Part shown: in pieces, positions 43,502 through 51,256 of the stretch | Layout of the letters: the number at the start of each line of letters is the position of its first letter | Numbering within the stretch: the first letter of the stretch is position 1 | NCBI RefSeq assembly: GCF_019599405.1 | Contig: NZ_RKLQ01000002.1 | Location: forward strand, 124,001 to 188,000 | DNA from: Haloarcula salinisoli | GTDB lineage: Archaea > Halobacteriota > Halobacteria > Halobacteriales > Haloarculaceae | Length of the DNA stretch: 64,000 nucleotides | Reading direction: 5' to 3' | Translations under genes and position numbers: made by a program | Notes under the pieces: model-generated | Told to the model about the DNA's origin: nothing | The model's input: the letters and a program-made list of their open reading frames with translations, nothing else | Database searches by the model: none

Positions 43502-44422
43502 CTACGAGTCGTCGGTGGGGACGGTGCCCGTGATGACCCCTTTCCGGCCGTTGCTGTTGTAGCTGGGGTCGTCGAGGTTCCCGAACCGCTCGCCGTCGGC
43601 GTTGTTCTCGTCGACCCACTCCCGCAGGTCGTCCGTGTCGACGTCGTCGCTGCTCTCGTAGACCACGACGTGTTTGAGAGCCGTGTCCTGGCCCTTGATT
43701 TTGGCCTGCTCCCCTCTCGCGACCATGTTGTCGAAGACACCGTCGGCTGGGTCGGCCTCCTCTGGAATGTCCGTCGTGCTACCCTTGACATACGTCCCAC
43801 CACCGAGTGCGCCGATGAGCGCGCTCATGTCGTCGCTGTCGTCGCCGTAGCGGTCGACGTTGCCGGTCTTCGCGTCGATGATCGCTTCGGCCATGTCGGT
43901 GTCGCCGCCGAGTGACACCGAGAGGACGATCGCGCCATCGCCGACTGCGTACACCCGTTTCTCGAACGAACCGAGCATGAGAGCGTAGCCCTCGTGCTCG
44001 CTGTCCTCGGTGAACCCGTTGGCTTCGAGGTCCGAGATGGCGTCGTCGCGGTCGAAATCCGCCTCGACGACGAACCCACCGAAACCAAACAGCCCACCGA
44101 AGCCCAGAGTCGTCACTCCGGAGGCGTCCTGCCAGTCGATGTCGACGGGGCCCAAGAACTCCCCGGATTTCGGTGGCTTGAGGTCCCCGTCGTCGATTTC
44201 GCCCTCGTGGGCCTCGAGGTCGTCCACATTGAAGTAGGTGAAATTGTAGTGGTCGCTGTCGTCGACAGCAGCAGGCGCCGGGAGCCACTTCGCGTACGGC
44301 GTGGTGCCACCCAGCAAATTCGGGATACTCGAACAGCCTGCAGCGCCGACCAGCGCCCCCGCACCGGCTGTTGCTAACCCACGTCGTAACATCGCACGCC
44401 TGGTGTACGTTCCCTCGAACAT
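43502..44422 (-). CDS. Tat lipoprotein, four-member paralogous family (member B)
   Basis: 306 residues. Signal TYTRRAMLRRGLAT and lipobox LVGAAGC. Like member A it begins its mature part with KWLPAPAAVDDSDHYNFTYFN and keeps FVVEADFDRDDAISDLEANGF, EGYALMLGSFEKRVYAVGDG, AIIDAKTGNVDRYGDDSDDM and GRKGVITGTVP near the end. It is 60 bases upstream of member A, in tandem, so the pair arose by duplication. ATG 44422 starts the signal, and upstream codons to 44449 are poorly protein-like. Confidence 0.75.
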   Translation of the reverse strand: MFEGTYTRRAMLRRGLATAGAGALVGAAGCSSIPNLLGGTTPYAKWLPAPAAVDDSDHYNFTYFNVDDLEAHEGEIDDGDLKPPKSGEFLGPVDIDWQDASGVTTLGFGGLFGFGGFVVEADFDRDDAISDLEANGFTEDSEHEGYALMLGSFEKRVYAVGDGAIVLSVSLGGDTDMAEAIIDAKTGNVDRYGDDSDDMSALIGALGGGTYVKGSTTDIPEEADPADGVFDNMVARGEQAKIKGQDTALKHVVVYESSDDVDTDDLREWVDENNADGERFGNLDDPSYNSNGRKGVITGTVPTDDS

Positions 44423-44653
44423 GAGTCCAGCATCAAGGAGTTGAATCAATTATCTTTCCCAATCTATCGCGGATATTGCGTTCGAGTGTTCCCATCGATA
44501 CGGCAGAGAAATCCAAATTCGTGATTTCGGTATCCCGACGATGTGTTTCGGAGTGTGCATATCCTTGTTTTCTCCACGAAACAGTTTCCACATATGCGCC
44601 TTCACGGCCCACCAAACAGCTATATACGTCGGCGTGGCCAACTCCCGTGTCGG

Positions 44654-45274
44654 ATGGACGAGAAGACCGAACAGCTCCGAGATATCTTCATGGACGTCTC
44701 CAGCGAGGAGTCGGTGACGGAGTCACAGGCGGCCGGACGGGGGTCGCTGACCGACACCGACGAGGCGACCGTCGAGGAGCGGCTGGGCGAGACCGTCGCG
44801 CGGATGCGCGACCGGTACGACTTCCGGACGGACCTGGACGACCCAGCACTGGTGGGGCTGGTCCGTGGGTTCTACGCGGGCCAGGAGGACGCGGCGCTTG
44901 CCGAGGAACTCGGCGTCGACGCGTCGACCGTCCGCGAGGCCCGACTCGACCTGCATCTCCTGCGAGAGACCGACGACGACGCCGAGTTCGACACCGCGGC
45001 GTTCCGGAAACGCGTCGTCGGCGGTGGCGCCACCGACGACGAACTGGCCGCGGCGTTCGACATCGACACAGAGCGCGCGGCTCGCTACCGCCGGGTGGTC
45101 GAGGCACAGGCCGCCGCCCGCGGGGTGAGCCACCGCTTCACCAGCGAGTTCGAGGACGCGCTGACCGAGGCGGGACTGGCCACACAGATGACTGCTGGCC
45201 TCCGGGAGACGGGACTGGACGAGGCCACCGAGGACATCGACTCGCTGGACTCGGACGCCGACGTGTCGATGTAG
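44654..45274 (+). CDS. Conserved haloarchaeal protein (conditioned-medium-induced protein 4-like)
   Basis: 206 residues, soluble and acidic. It begins MDEKTEQLRDIFMDVSSEES, which I associate with haloarchaeal proteins annotated as conditioned-medium-induced protein 4 (recalled, not searched). It contains two helix-turn-helix-like segments (DAALAEELGVDASTVREARL and DDELAAAFDIDTERAARYRR), suggesting DNA binding or a sigma-like fold. A TATA-like CTATATACG at 44619-44627 gives a leaderless start at 44654. The next gene, Cas4-like, follows after 50 bases. Confidence 0.7.
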   Translation: MDEKTEQLRDIFMDVSSEESVTESQAAGRGSLTDTDEATVEERLGETVARMRDRYDFRTDLDDPALVGLVRGFYAGQEDAALAEELGVDASTVREARLDLHLLRETDDDAEFDTAAFRKRVVGGGATDDELAAAFDIDTERAARYRRVVEAQAAARGVSHRFTSEFEDALTEAGLATQMTAGLRETGLDEATEDIDSLDSDADVSM

Positions 45275-45324
45275 CGGGCCGGCGCGACGAACCTTTTTGT
45301 CCGATTACGAGCCCAGCGCAGTCC

Positions 45325-45984
45325 ATGGCCGACCATACCTTCAGAGAGCTCGAGACCGCGGCCTACTGCCCGCGAAAGCTCTACTACCGCCGGCGGGAGG
45401 GCCCGCCGGACGTTCCGGAGGACATCGAGCGGATACGCCGGCTCGCCTGCGAGTACGAGCGGCTGCTGACCGACGACGCGGCGCTGCTGTCCGCACCCAT
45501 CGAACCCGACCCGGGGACCGTTCGCGAGCGACTGCGGGGGGCCCGCGAGCGACTCGACGCCTGGGACGGGCTGGCCGACCCAGTCGAGACGGACGTCTAT
45601 CTCGCCGGCAAGGACGCCCGCGGCATCGCCCACAAACTCGTCGCGACGGGCGAGGGGACGGTCCCGTCGCTGGTCTTCGCCGGTCGCCCGCCCGAACAGG
45701 GCGTCTGGGAACCACAGTCCGTCCGGCTGGTCGCCGCCGCGAAGGCGCTGTCCTGGGAGCGCGAACGGCCGGTCGAACGGACCGTCGCGGAGTATCCGGC
45801 CTACGGCGTCGTCCGGACGGTCGACGTGACGGCGCGACGGAGTGGCCAGTACCGGCGAGCGCTGCGCACCGCGGAGAGCATCGACGGCCCACCGGCCAGA
45901 GCGACGAACGACGCCAAATGCGAGCCCTGCGACTACCGCGAGCAGTGTGGCGTCAGGACGCGGTCGCTGCGGTCGCTGCTGTGA
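45325..45984 (+). CDS. Stand-alone Cas4-like iron-sulfur protein
   Basis: 219 residues. It starts with AAYCPRKLYYRRR (Cys15) and ends with KCEPCDYREQC (Cys199, Cys202, Cys208). These four cysteines have the arrangement that holds the 4Fe-4S cluster in Cas4/Dna2-type nucleases. The PD-(D/E)xK catalytic motifs are not obvious: a GKD lies near residue 95, and I do not find a clear E-x-K. So it may be a nuclease with divergent motifs or an inactive homologue. There is no CRISPR array or other cas gene in the window. Confidence 0.65.
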   Translation: MADHTFRELETAAYCPRKLYYRRREGPPDVPEDIERIRRLACEYERLLTDDAALLSAPIEPDPGTVRERLRGARERLDAWDGLADPVETDVYLAGKDARGIAHKLVATGEGTVPSLVFAGRPPEQGVWEPQSVRLVAAAKALSWERERPVERTVAEYPAYGVVRTVDVTARRSGQYRRALRTAESIDGPPARATNDAKCEPCDYREQCGVRTRSLRSLL

Positions 45985-46061
45985 GCGGAGCGCCCCGACG
46001 CCACCGAGCGAACGACAGGCACACCAATACTGGTAGTACCATGCCACGACGGCGGCAATAC

Positions 46062-46090
46062 TCGTGGGGGTAAAACACTACACCCCACGA
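46062..46090. promoter_or_regulatory. Inverted repeat around the promoter of the HalOD1 gene
   Basis: TCGTGGGG-N13-CCCCACGA, perfect 8-base arms, encloses the TATA-like GTAAAAC (46070-46076), which lies about 34 bases upstream of the ATG at 46107. A protein bound to both arms would cover the TATA box. Confidence 0.5.
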
Positions 46091-46106
46091 TAGCCTCTAC
46101 TACAGC

Positions 46107-46565
46107 ATGGGCCCCACCACGAACCGAGCGGAGAACCAGACACCCGATAGCGTCTCACTCGCGGCCGATATCGTCACCGCCATCGCCGACAGAACCGGCA
46201 TCGACCCACTCGAGCTCCCCTCGCTCCACGACGCGGTCGACGCGGAGTGTCTGGCCGATTACCTCGAATACGACCAGGACGGCCAGGACGTCGCGTTCCC
46301 CTACGCGGGCTACTGTGTCACCGTGACCGCGGCCGGCGCGGTGACGGCCGTCCCGCTATCTGCCATCGCCTCGCCGGCATCCATCGCGTCCAGACTCGCC
46401 GACTCGACGGCTGTCGACACGTCCCGCGGGTGGCAGTGGGAACCGTTCGGCGGCTACCACTCGACCCAGTACGACCGCGGGGCGGGCGAGCGGACGCTCG
46501 TCTACGGCGAGCACGGTGAGGGCGACTGGATCGAGTCAGACGACGCCGTCCCAGTCGAAACGTAG
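46107..46565 (+). CDS. HalOD1 output-domain protein
   Basis: 152 residues. The part SVSLAADIVTAIADRTGIDPLEL ... LHDAVDAECLADYLEY ... FPYAGYCVTVTAAGAVTAVPL matches the haloarchaeal output domain HalOD1, usually found in signalling proteins or as a small free-standing protein. The remaining C-terminal 55 residues are polar with Trp/Tyr/His (WQWEPFGGYHSTQYDRGAG). It has no sensor domain, so it may be a response partner. The promoter is flanked by an inverted repeat. Confidence 0.7.
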   Translation: MGPTTNRAENQTPDSVSLAADIVTAIADRTGIDPLELPSLHDAVDAECLADYLEYDQDGQDVAFPYAGYCVTVTAAGAVTAVPLSAIASPASIASRLADSTAVDTSRGWQWEPFGGYHSTQYDRGAGERTLVYGEHGEGDWIESDDAVPVET

Positions 46566-46595
46566 TGACAGACGCGCCACCAGCCCGGCGCGGGG

Positions 46596-47225
46596 TCACT
46601 GCTCGTCCAGCCAGCGCTCGACAGCGTCGGCGTTCGCACCGCGTCGATGAATCGTCCCGGCCTCGACGTCTACCACCGTCGAGCCAGTCCCGCCGGTCTC
46701 GCCGCCGTCGAGGACGACGGCCGCCATCTCGGTGATGTCGTCGAGCTCGTCGAGCGTGGTGGCGCTGGGGTTCCCCGAGATGTTCGCACTGGTCGCGGTC
46801 AGGGGCGCGACCGCCTCGAGCAGGGCCAGCGCCACGAGGTGGTCGGGGACGCGGACGCCGACCTTCGGCGCGCCGTCGGTCAGCACGTCGGGTACCGACG
46901 CGCGGCGCTCGGTGACGACGGTGACCGGCCCCGGGAGGAACTCGCGCATGAACGACTCCTCGCGGTCGGTCGGGTCGACGTAGTCGAGCGCGCTGTCGAC
47001 GTCCGGCACCGCAATCGAGACGGGTTTGTCCCGCGAGCGTCCCTTCGCCTCGAAGAGACGCTCGACGGCGTCGGGGTCGGTCGCGTCGGCGGCCAGTCCG
47101 TACACCGTCTCCGTCGGATAGACCACGAGCGCTCCCTCGCGGATTGCTGTGGCCGCGTCGTCGATGTCCGCGGCCGCGTCGAAGTCGGCCGGGTCGATGT
47201 CGTCAGTCATGTCGGTGTCGTTCAC
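46596..47225 (-). CDS. L-threonylcarbamoyladenylate synthase (Sua5/YrdC family)
   Basis: 209 residues. The YrdC core is clear: LVVYPTETVYGLAADATD, the KGRSRDKPVSIAVPD basic site, FLPGPVTVVTERR, VGVRVPDH and LTATSANISGNPS. It makes threonylcarbamoyl-AMP for the t6A37 modification of tRNAs. The ATG overlaps the end of the redoxin gene by 4 bases, so it is third in the operon glutaredoxin-redoxin-sua5. It lacks the C-terminal Sua5 domain. Confidence 0.9.
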   Translation of the reverse strand: MNDTDMTDDIDPADFDAAADIDDAATAIREGALVVYPTETVYGLAADATDPDAVERLFEAKGRSRDKPVSIAVPDVDSALDYVDPTDREESFMREFLPGPVTVVTERRASVPDVLTDGAPKVGVRVPDHLVALALLEAVAPLTATSANISGNPSATTLDELDDITEMAAVVLDGGETGGTGSTVVDVEAGTIHRRGANADAVERWLDEQ

Positions 47226-47737
47226 AGCTGCGATTCGATGTCATCGTAGTCGGGGAAGGCGGGCCACTCCTCGCCGACCCAGGCGTACTCGACGGTGCGG
47301 TCCGAATCGAGGACGAAGATAGCGGGCCGAGGCTCGGCGACGCCCGCCATCCCGTCGAGTTCCATGTCGATGCCGTAGGCCTCGGCGACACCGTTCGCGG
47401 GGTCCGAGAACAGCCGGGCCTGGCCCTCGATATTTCGCTCGTCGAGCAGGTCCTTGTGGGCGTAGGGCGTCGAGATGGAGAGGCCGACGACAGTGGCGTC
47501 CTCGTGCCACGCCCGGTCCCGGACCTCGTTCCAGAGGTACGTCGCCGGGAACGCGCCGTCCATGGCGTGGAAGATGAGGACGACGGGGTCGTCGCTGTCG
47601 GCACACACGGTCGCCAGCGAGGTGTCCTCCCAGTACTCCTCGTTGACGAGCGGGCGCGTAAAGTCGGGAGCGGTTTCGCCAACGGCCGGGTGGTCGGCCG
47701 GTCCCAGTTCCACCACGTCGAAATCCAGCTCGACCAT
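47222..47737 (-). CDS. Redoxin/peroxiredoxin-fold protein without the peroxidatic cysteine
   Basis: 171 residues with the AhpC/TSA layout: VGETAPDFTRPLVNEEYWEDTSL, DDPVVLIFHAMDGAFPATYLWNEVRD, VVGLSISTPYAHKDLLDERN and ARPAIFVLDSDRTVEYAWV-like strand. In peroxiredoxins the loop after the strand VLIF(H) carries the reactive Cys. Here it reads AMDGAFPATYLW, with no cysteine. The only Cys is in TVCADSDD. So peroxidase activity is doubtful, and a structural or regulatory role is possible. It overlaps both neighbours and is co-translated with a glutaredoxin-like protein. Confidence 0.78.
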   Translation of the reverse strand: MVELDFDVVELGPADHPAVGETAPDFTRPLVNEEYWEDTSLATVCADSDDPVVLIFHAMDGAFPATYLWNEVRDRAWHEDATVVGLSISTPYAHKDLLDERNIEGQARLFSDPANGVAEAYGIDMELDGMAGVAEPRPAIFVLDSDRTVEYAWVGEEWPAFPDYDDIESQL

Positions 47738-48009
47738 CAGGCGGCCTCCTCGGCGGCGCCGGCGTCCTGTCCATACGTCCGCTGCAGATACGCGACGATG
47801 TTGGCGCTCTCGCTCATCGTGACGCCGGTCTCCTCGTCGACGATAGCCGGGACGGTGCGCTTGCCGGTGAGTCGCTTGACGACGTCGCGCTCTGCGTGCA
47901 TCGGTTCGACGAACCGCGACCGGTAGGCGAGGTCGAGGTCGTCGAGCACCCGGACGACCCGCTCACAGAACGGGCAGGCCTGCAAGCGGTACAGTGTAAT
48001 GTCGGTCAT
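47737..48009 (-). CDS. Glutaredoxin-like protein (GST N-terminal type)
   Basis: 90 residues. MTDITLYRLQACPFCERVV has the redox motif Cys12-Pro-Phe-Cys15, and TVPAIVDEETGVTMSESANIV has the cis-proline and the thiol-binding Glu-Ser of the GST_N/glutaredoxin fold. In haloarchaea the low-molecular-weight thiol is gamma-glutamylcysteine. The stop overlaps the redoxin start by one base (TGATG). First gene of a three-gene operon. The frame to 48411 is spurious beyond this ATG. Confidence 0.88.
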   Translation of the reverse strand: MTDITLYRLQACPFCERVVRVLDDLDLAYRSRFVEPMHAERDVVKRLTGKRTVPAIVDEETGVTMSESANIVAYLQRTYGQDAGAAEEAA

Positions 48010-48100
48010 ACGGCCGCGAGTAGGGACGAGACGCTGGTAAGGGCTTCGGGGTACGACCATGGCAAGGCTTAATCCTCGGCGATGACAACTCCGACCGTTG

Positions 48101-49474
48101 ATGGCCTTACCCGCGCCCGTAGAGTTGCCGGTGGCGATGCAACAGACGTTCGACGTCGTCGGCATCGCCGTCCCCGAGAGCGCCGTCCTCGTCGGCGGCA
48201 TCGTCACGATACTCCTCCTCATCGTCCTGTCGGCCTTTTTCTCCTCCTCGGAGATCGCGATGTTCTCGCTGCCAGCCCACCGGACGGAAGCGCTGGTCGA
48301 GGACGGCGTGCCGGGGGCGCGCACCCTCCAGCAACTCAAGGCCGACCCGCACCGCCTGCTCGTGACCATCCTCGTCGGTAACAACCTCGTCAACATCGCG
48401 ATGTCCTCCATCGCGACCGGACTGCTTGGCTTTTACCTCTCGCGAGGGCAGGCCGTGCTCGCGGCGACCTTTGGCATCACCGCCATCGTCCTGCTCTTTG
48501 GCGAGAGCGCCCCCAAGAGCTACGCCGTCGAGAACACGGAGTCGTGGGCGCTACGCATCTCGAAGCCGCTGAAGCTGGCCGAGAAGGTACTGCTCCCGCT
48601 CATCCTCTTTTTCGACTACCTGACCCGCATCGTCAACAAGATAACCGGCGGCCGGTCGGCCATCGAGACCTCCTACGTCACCCGCGAGGAGATACAGGAC
48701 ATCATCGAGACCGGCGAACGCGAGGGCGTCTTAGACGAAGAGGAACGGGAGATGCTCCAGCGCACGCTACGCTTCAACGACACCATCGCCAAGGAAGTGA
48801 TGACGCCGCGTCTGGACATGACCGCCGTCGCCAAGGACGCCTCCATCCGCGAGGCCCTCGAGACGGCCATCCAGAGCGGCCACGCCCGGCTGCCCGTCTA
48901 CGAGGGCAGCCTCGACAACGTCATCGGCGTCGTCCACATCCGCGACCTGGTCCGGGACTTAGACTACGGCGAGAAGTTCGCCGACGACATCGTCTTAGAG
49001 GAGCTCATCGAGCCGACCCTGCACGTCCCCGAATCGAAGAACGTCGACGACCTGCTAACCGAGATGCGCGCCGAGCGGCTCCACATGGTCATCGTCATCG
49101 ACGAGTTCGGGACGACGGAAGGGCTCGTGACGATGGAGGACCTCACCGAGGAAATCGTCGGCGAGATTCTCGAAGGCGAGGAGGAAGAGCCAATCGAGTA
49201 CATCGGCGACGACACCGTCACGGTCAAAGGCGAGGTCAACATCGAGGAAGTCAACGAGGCGCTGGGCCTCGAGCTCCCGGAGGGCGAGGAGTTCGAGACC
49301 ATCGCCGGCTTCATCTTCAACCGCGCCGGCCGACTCGTCGAGGAAGGCGAGACCATCACCTACGAGGGCGTCGAGATACGCATCGAGCAGGTCGAGAACA
49401 CCCGCATCATGAAAGCGCGCATCCTCAAGCTCGACCTCGACGAGGACGAGGCCGAGGAAGCCCAGGTCGAGTAG
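48101..49474 (+). CDS. CNNM/CorC-family (HlyC/CorC) membrane protein with CBS pair
   Basis: 457 residues. An N-terminal DUF21/CNNM transmembrane domain with about four helices (LSAFFSSSEIAMFSLPAHR is the signature), then two CBS domains (about 205-325; EVMTPRLDMTAVAKDASI and IVIDEFGTTEGLVTMEDL), then a CorC_HlyC C-terminal domain (VKGEVNIEEVNEALGLELPEG). This family exports magnesium or cobalt, or sodium-driven Mg2+, with CBS as ATP sensor. The TTG at 48098 is open, but ATG 48101 has a TATA-like GGCTTAATCC about 27 bases upstream. A long repeat follows. Confidence 0.9.
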   Translation: MALPAPVELPVAMQQTFDVVGIAVPESAVLVGGIVTILLLIVLSAFFSSSEIAMFSLPAHRTEALVEDGVPGARTLQQLKADPHRLLVTILVGNNLVNIAMSSIATGLLGFYLSRGQAVLAATFGITAIVLLFGESAPKSYAVENTESWALRISKPLKLAEKVLLPLILFFDYLTRIVNKITGGRSAIETSYVTREEIQDIIETGEREGVLDEEEREMLQRTLRFNDTIAKEVMTPRLDMTAVAKDASIREALETAIQSGHARLPVYEGSLDNVIGVVHIRDLVRDLDYGEKFADDIVLEELIEPTLHVPESKNVDDLLTEMRAERLHMVIVIDEFGTTEGLVTMEDLTEEIVGEILEGEEEEPIEYIGDDTVTVKGEVNIEEVNEALGLELPEGEEFETIAGFIFNRAGRLVEEGETITYEGVEIRIEQVENTRIMKARILKLDLDEDEAEEAQVE

Positions 49475-49800
49475 CGAGGGTTCGACCGCAGGGAGATTCC
49501 TCGAAGCGGAACGGCGACCCCAGGGAGCCGTGGAGCAGTAGCGAGGGTTCGAGCGCAGCGAGGTTCTGACCGTAGGGAAGAACCTCGACAAAGCGATGCG
49601 GTGAGAGCGAGGCGCTTCGCGCCTCGAAGCGAAGCGGTGAACGTAGTGAGCCACAGAGGAGCGAAGCGAGCCGCGGAGCAGCGAGATACCTCGAAGCGAA
49701 GCGGAGAGGGACCGGAGGTCCCTCAAGCAGTCGGGCGGCTTTGCCGCCCGACGACGGGGAACACAGTGACCCGTAGAGCGAAGTGAACCACAGAGCAGTA
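49475..49800. repeat. Degenerate hairpin repeat, copy 7 (longest)
   Basis: This occupies the whole convergent gap between the CNNM gene and the phosphate transporter. It has GAGGCGC-TTC-GCGCCTC (49614 region), several 'CCTCGAAGCGAAGCGG' units, GAGGGAC-CGGAG-GTCCCTC and GTCGGGCGGC-TTT-GCCGCCCGAC (49730-49752), ending GACGGGGAACACAGTGACCC. The last 90 bases are nearly identical to 33.10-33.19 kb. No gene. Confidence 0.7.
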
Positions 49801-49813
49801 GCGATACCCAGTC

Positions 49814-51013
49814 TCAGAATAGCGAGTCGACGACGAAGAAGAGTCCGTAGGACAGCACGAAGGCGAGCACGAGCGAGCCGAGCCACGCCAGCACCGTTTT
49901 GCCCATCTTCCCGCGACTGACTTCGCCGTCGCCGGCAGCGGCGCCGGAGCCGACGATGGCCGAGACGATGATCTCGTTGAACGAGACCGGGAGACCGAAG
50001 AAGACGGCCGTCTGGGCGATGAGGAAACTCGGGATGAGCGCGGCGATGGAGCGCCGGGGCCCCAGCGAGGAGTAGTCCTGTGCGATGGCCTTTATCATCC
50101 GCGGCGCGCCCGTCCAGGAGCCGATGAGCAGGCCGATACCGCCAAAGAGGAGCACGCCCGTAATCGGGATAATCGAGGCCGGACCGGAGTCCAGCAGCGG
50201 GAGCAGCGGACCCAGCGCGAGCCCGACCTGGCTCCCGCCGGCCGAGAAGGCGACCAGACCGCCCAGCACGAGCAGGAAGTGCCGTTGCCCGGCCGCGGGG
50301 TCGGCGCGCACGTCGCGGTAGAGCAGGCCGCCACCGACCAGCGCCGAAAGGAGCGTGACGGCAGCTATCGTCGGCAGTATCGGCGTCCCGAGCGCCCGGC
50401 CGACCGCCCGCGCGACGGAGGCCTGCTCGGAGCCGGGCGCAAGCAGGACAAAGCGAACGTTCGCAAGCAGCGCGGCGACGAGCGCGCCCAGCAGTGGGAC
50501 CGCGACGTCTTCGGGGACCGACTCGTTGCGCAGTAACGAGGCCGTCGCGTAGGCGATGCCGCCGCCGACGAAGGGTACGGCGACCCACAGCGAGACGATT
50601 TCGATGTACTTGGCCGTCGCCGGCTGGCCGCCCATCGCCAGCCCGACGCCGACGACGGCGCCGGTGACGGTGAAGGCCGTCGCGATGGGGTAGCCGGTGA
50701 AGATACCAAAGGCCACGAGCAGGGCCGCCGTCACGAGGGCGACGATAGCCGCTATCGCGGAGAGCCCGCCGCCGTCGGGGAAGAGAACGAGGCCGCCACC
50801 GACCGTCTCGGTGACGTTCGCGCCCTGCAACACCGCGCCGGCCAGCCCGAGGATGCCGACGATGAAGCCGGCTCGCATGACGGATATCGCGTTGGCTCCG
50901 ACCGCCGGGGCGAACGGTGTCGACCCCGACGACCCGGCCCCGATTGCCCACGCCATGAACAGACTCGCCGCCGACGCTACGATGAGCGTCACAATCACAC
51001 TCGTCGCTACCAT
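49814..51013 (-). CDS. pit: Inorganic phosphate transporter, PiT family
   Basis: 399 residues, about 10-11 helices with the inverted duplication typical of PHO4/PiT proteins. Near the start AIGAGSSGSTPFAPAVGANAISVMRAG resembles the first PD001131 signature, and the second half holds GLPVSFNEIIVSAIVGSGAA. It takes up phosphate coupled to Na+ or H+. It stands alone, with divergence towards the biotin operon. Confidence 0.85.
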   Translation of the reverse strand: MVATSVIVTLIVASAASLFMAWAIGAGSSGSTPFAPAVGANAISVMRAGFIVGILGLAGAVLQGANVTETVGGGLVLFPDGGGLSAIAAIVALVTAALLVAFGIFTGYPIATAFTVTGAVVGVGLAMGGQPATAKYIEIVSLWVAVPFVGGGIAYATASLLRNESVPEDVAVPLLGALVAALLANVRFVLLAPGSEQASVARAVGRALGTPILPTIAAVTLLSALVGGGLLYRDVRADPAAGQRHFLLVLGGLVAFSAGGSQVGLALGPLLPLLDSGPASIIPITGVLLFGGIGLLIGSWTGAPRMIKAIAQDYSSLGPRRSIAALIPSFLIAQTAVFFGLPVSFNEIIVSAIVGSGAAAGDGEVSRGKMGKTVLAWLGSLVLAFVLSYGLFFVVDSLF

Positions 51014-51256
51014 CTACAGCGCCGTTTGTGGTTCTGCCAAATGAGCCTACCGTTCGACACGGCCAGGGGACGCTGCGGTCACAGCCGGCCACGCCGGAAG
51101 CGACCCCGGCAGGCGCGACGGACGTGTCGGCGTCCCGTCGTTTTTTATCCCCGTCAACCGATTATCAGAGCGACGTTGACGAGGTCGGGCGACCGCGCCC
51201 GGCGCTCGCGGAAGTCGGGGCACCCGCACTGCCGACCACACTCTATCGAGGATAGC
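51014..51256. other. Gap between pit and the biotin operon
   Basis: 243 bases. A TTTTTTATCC stretch near 51140-51150 is the best promoter candidate for bioU and would give a leader of about 85 bases. Frames through this gap are Arg/Pro-rich and unlikely to be real. Confidence 0.35.
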
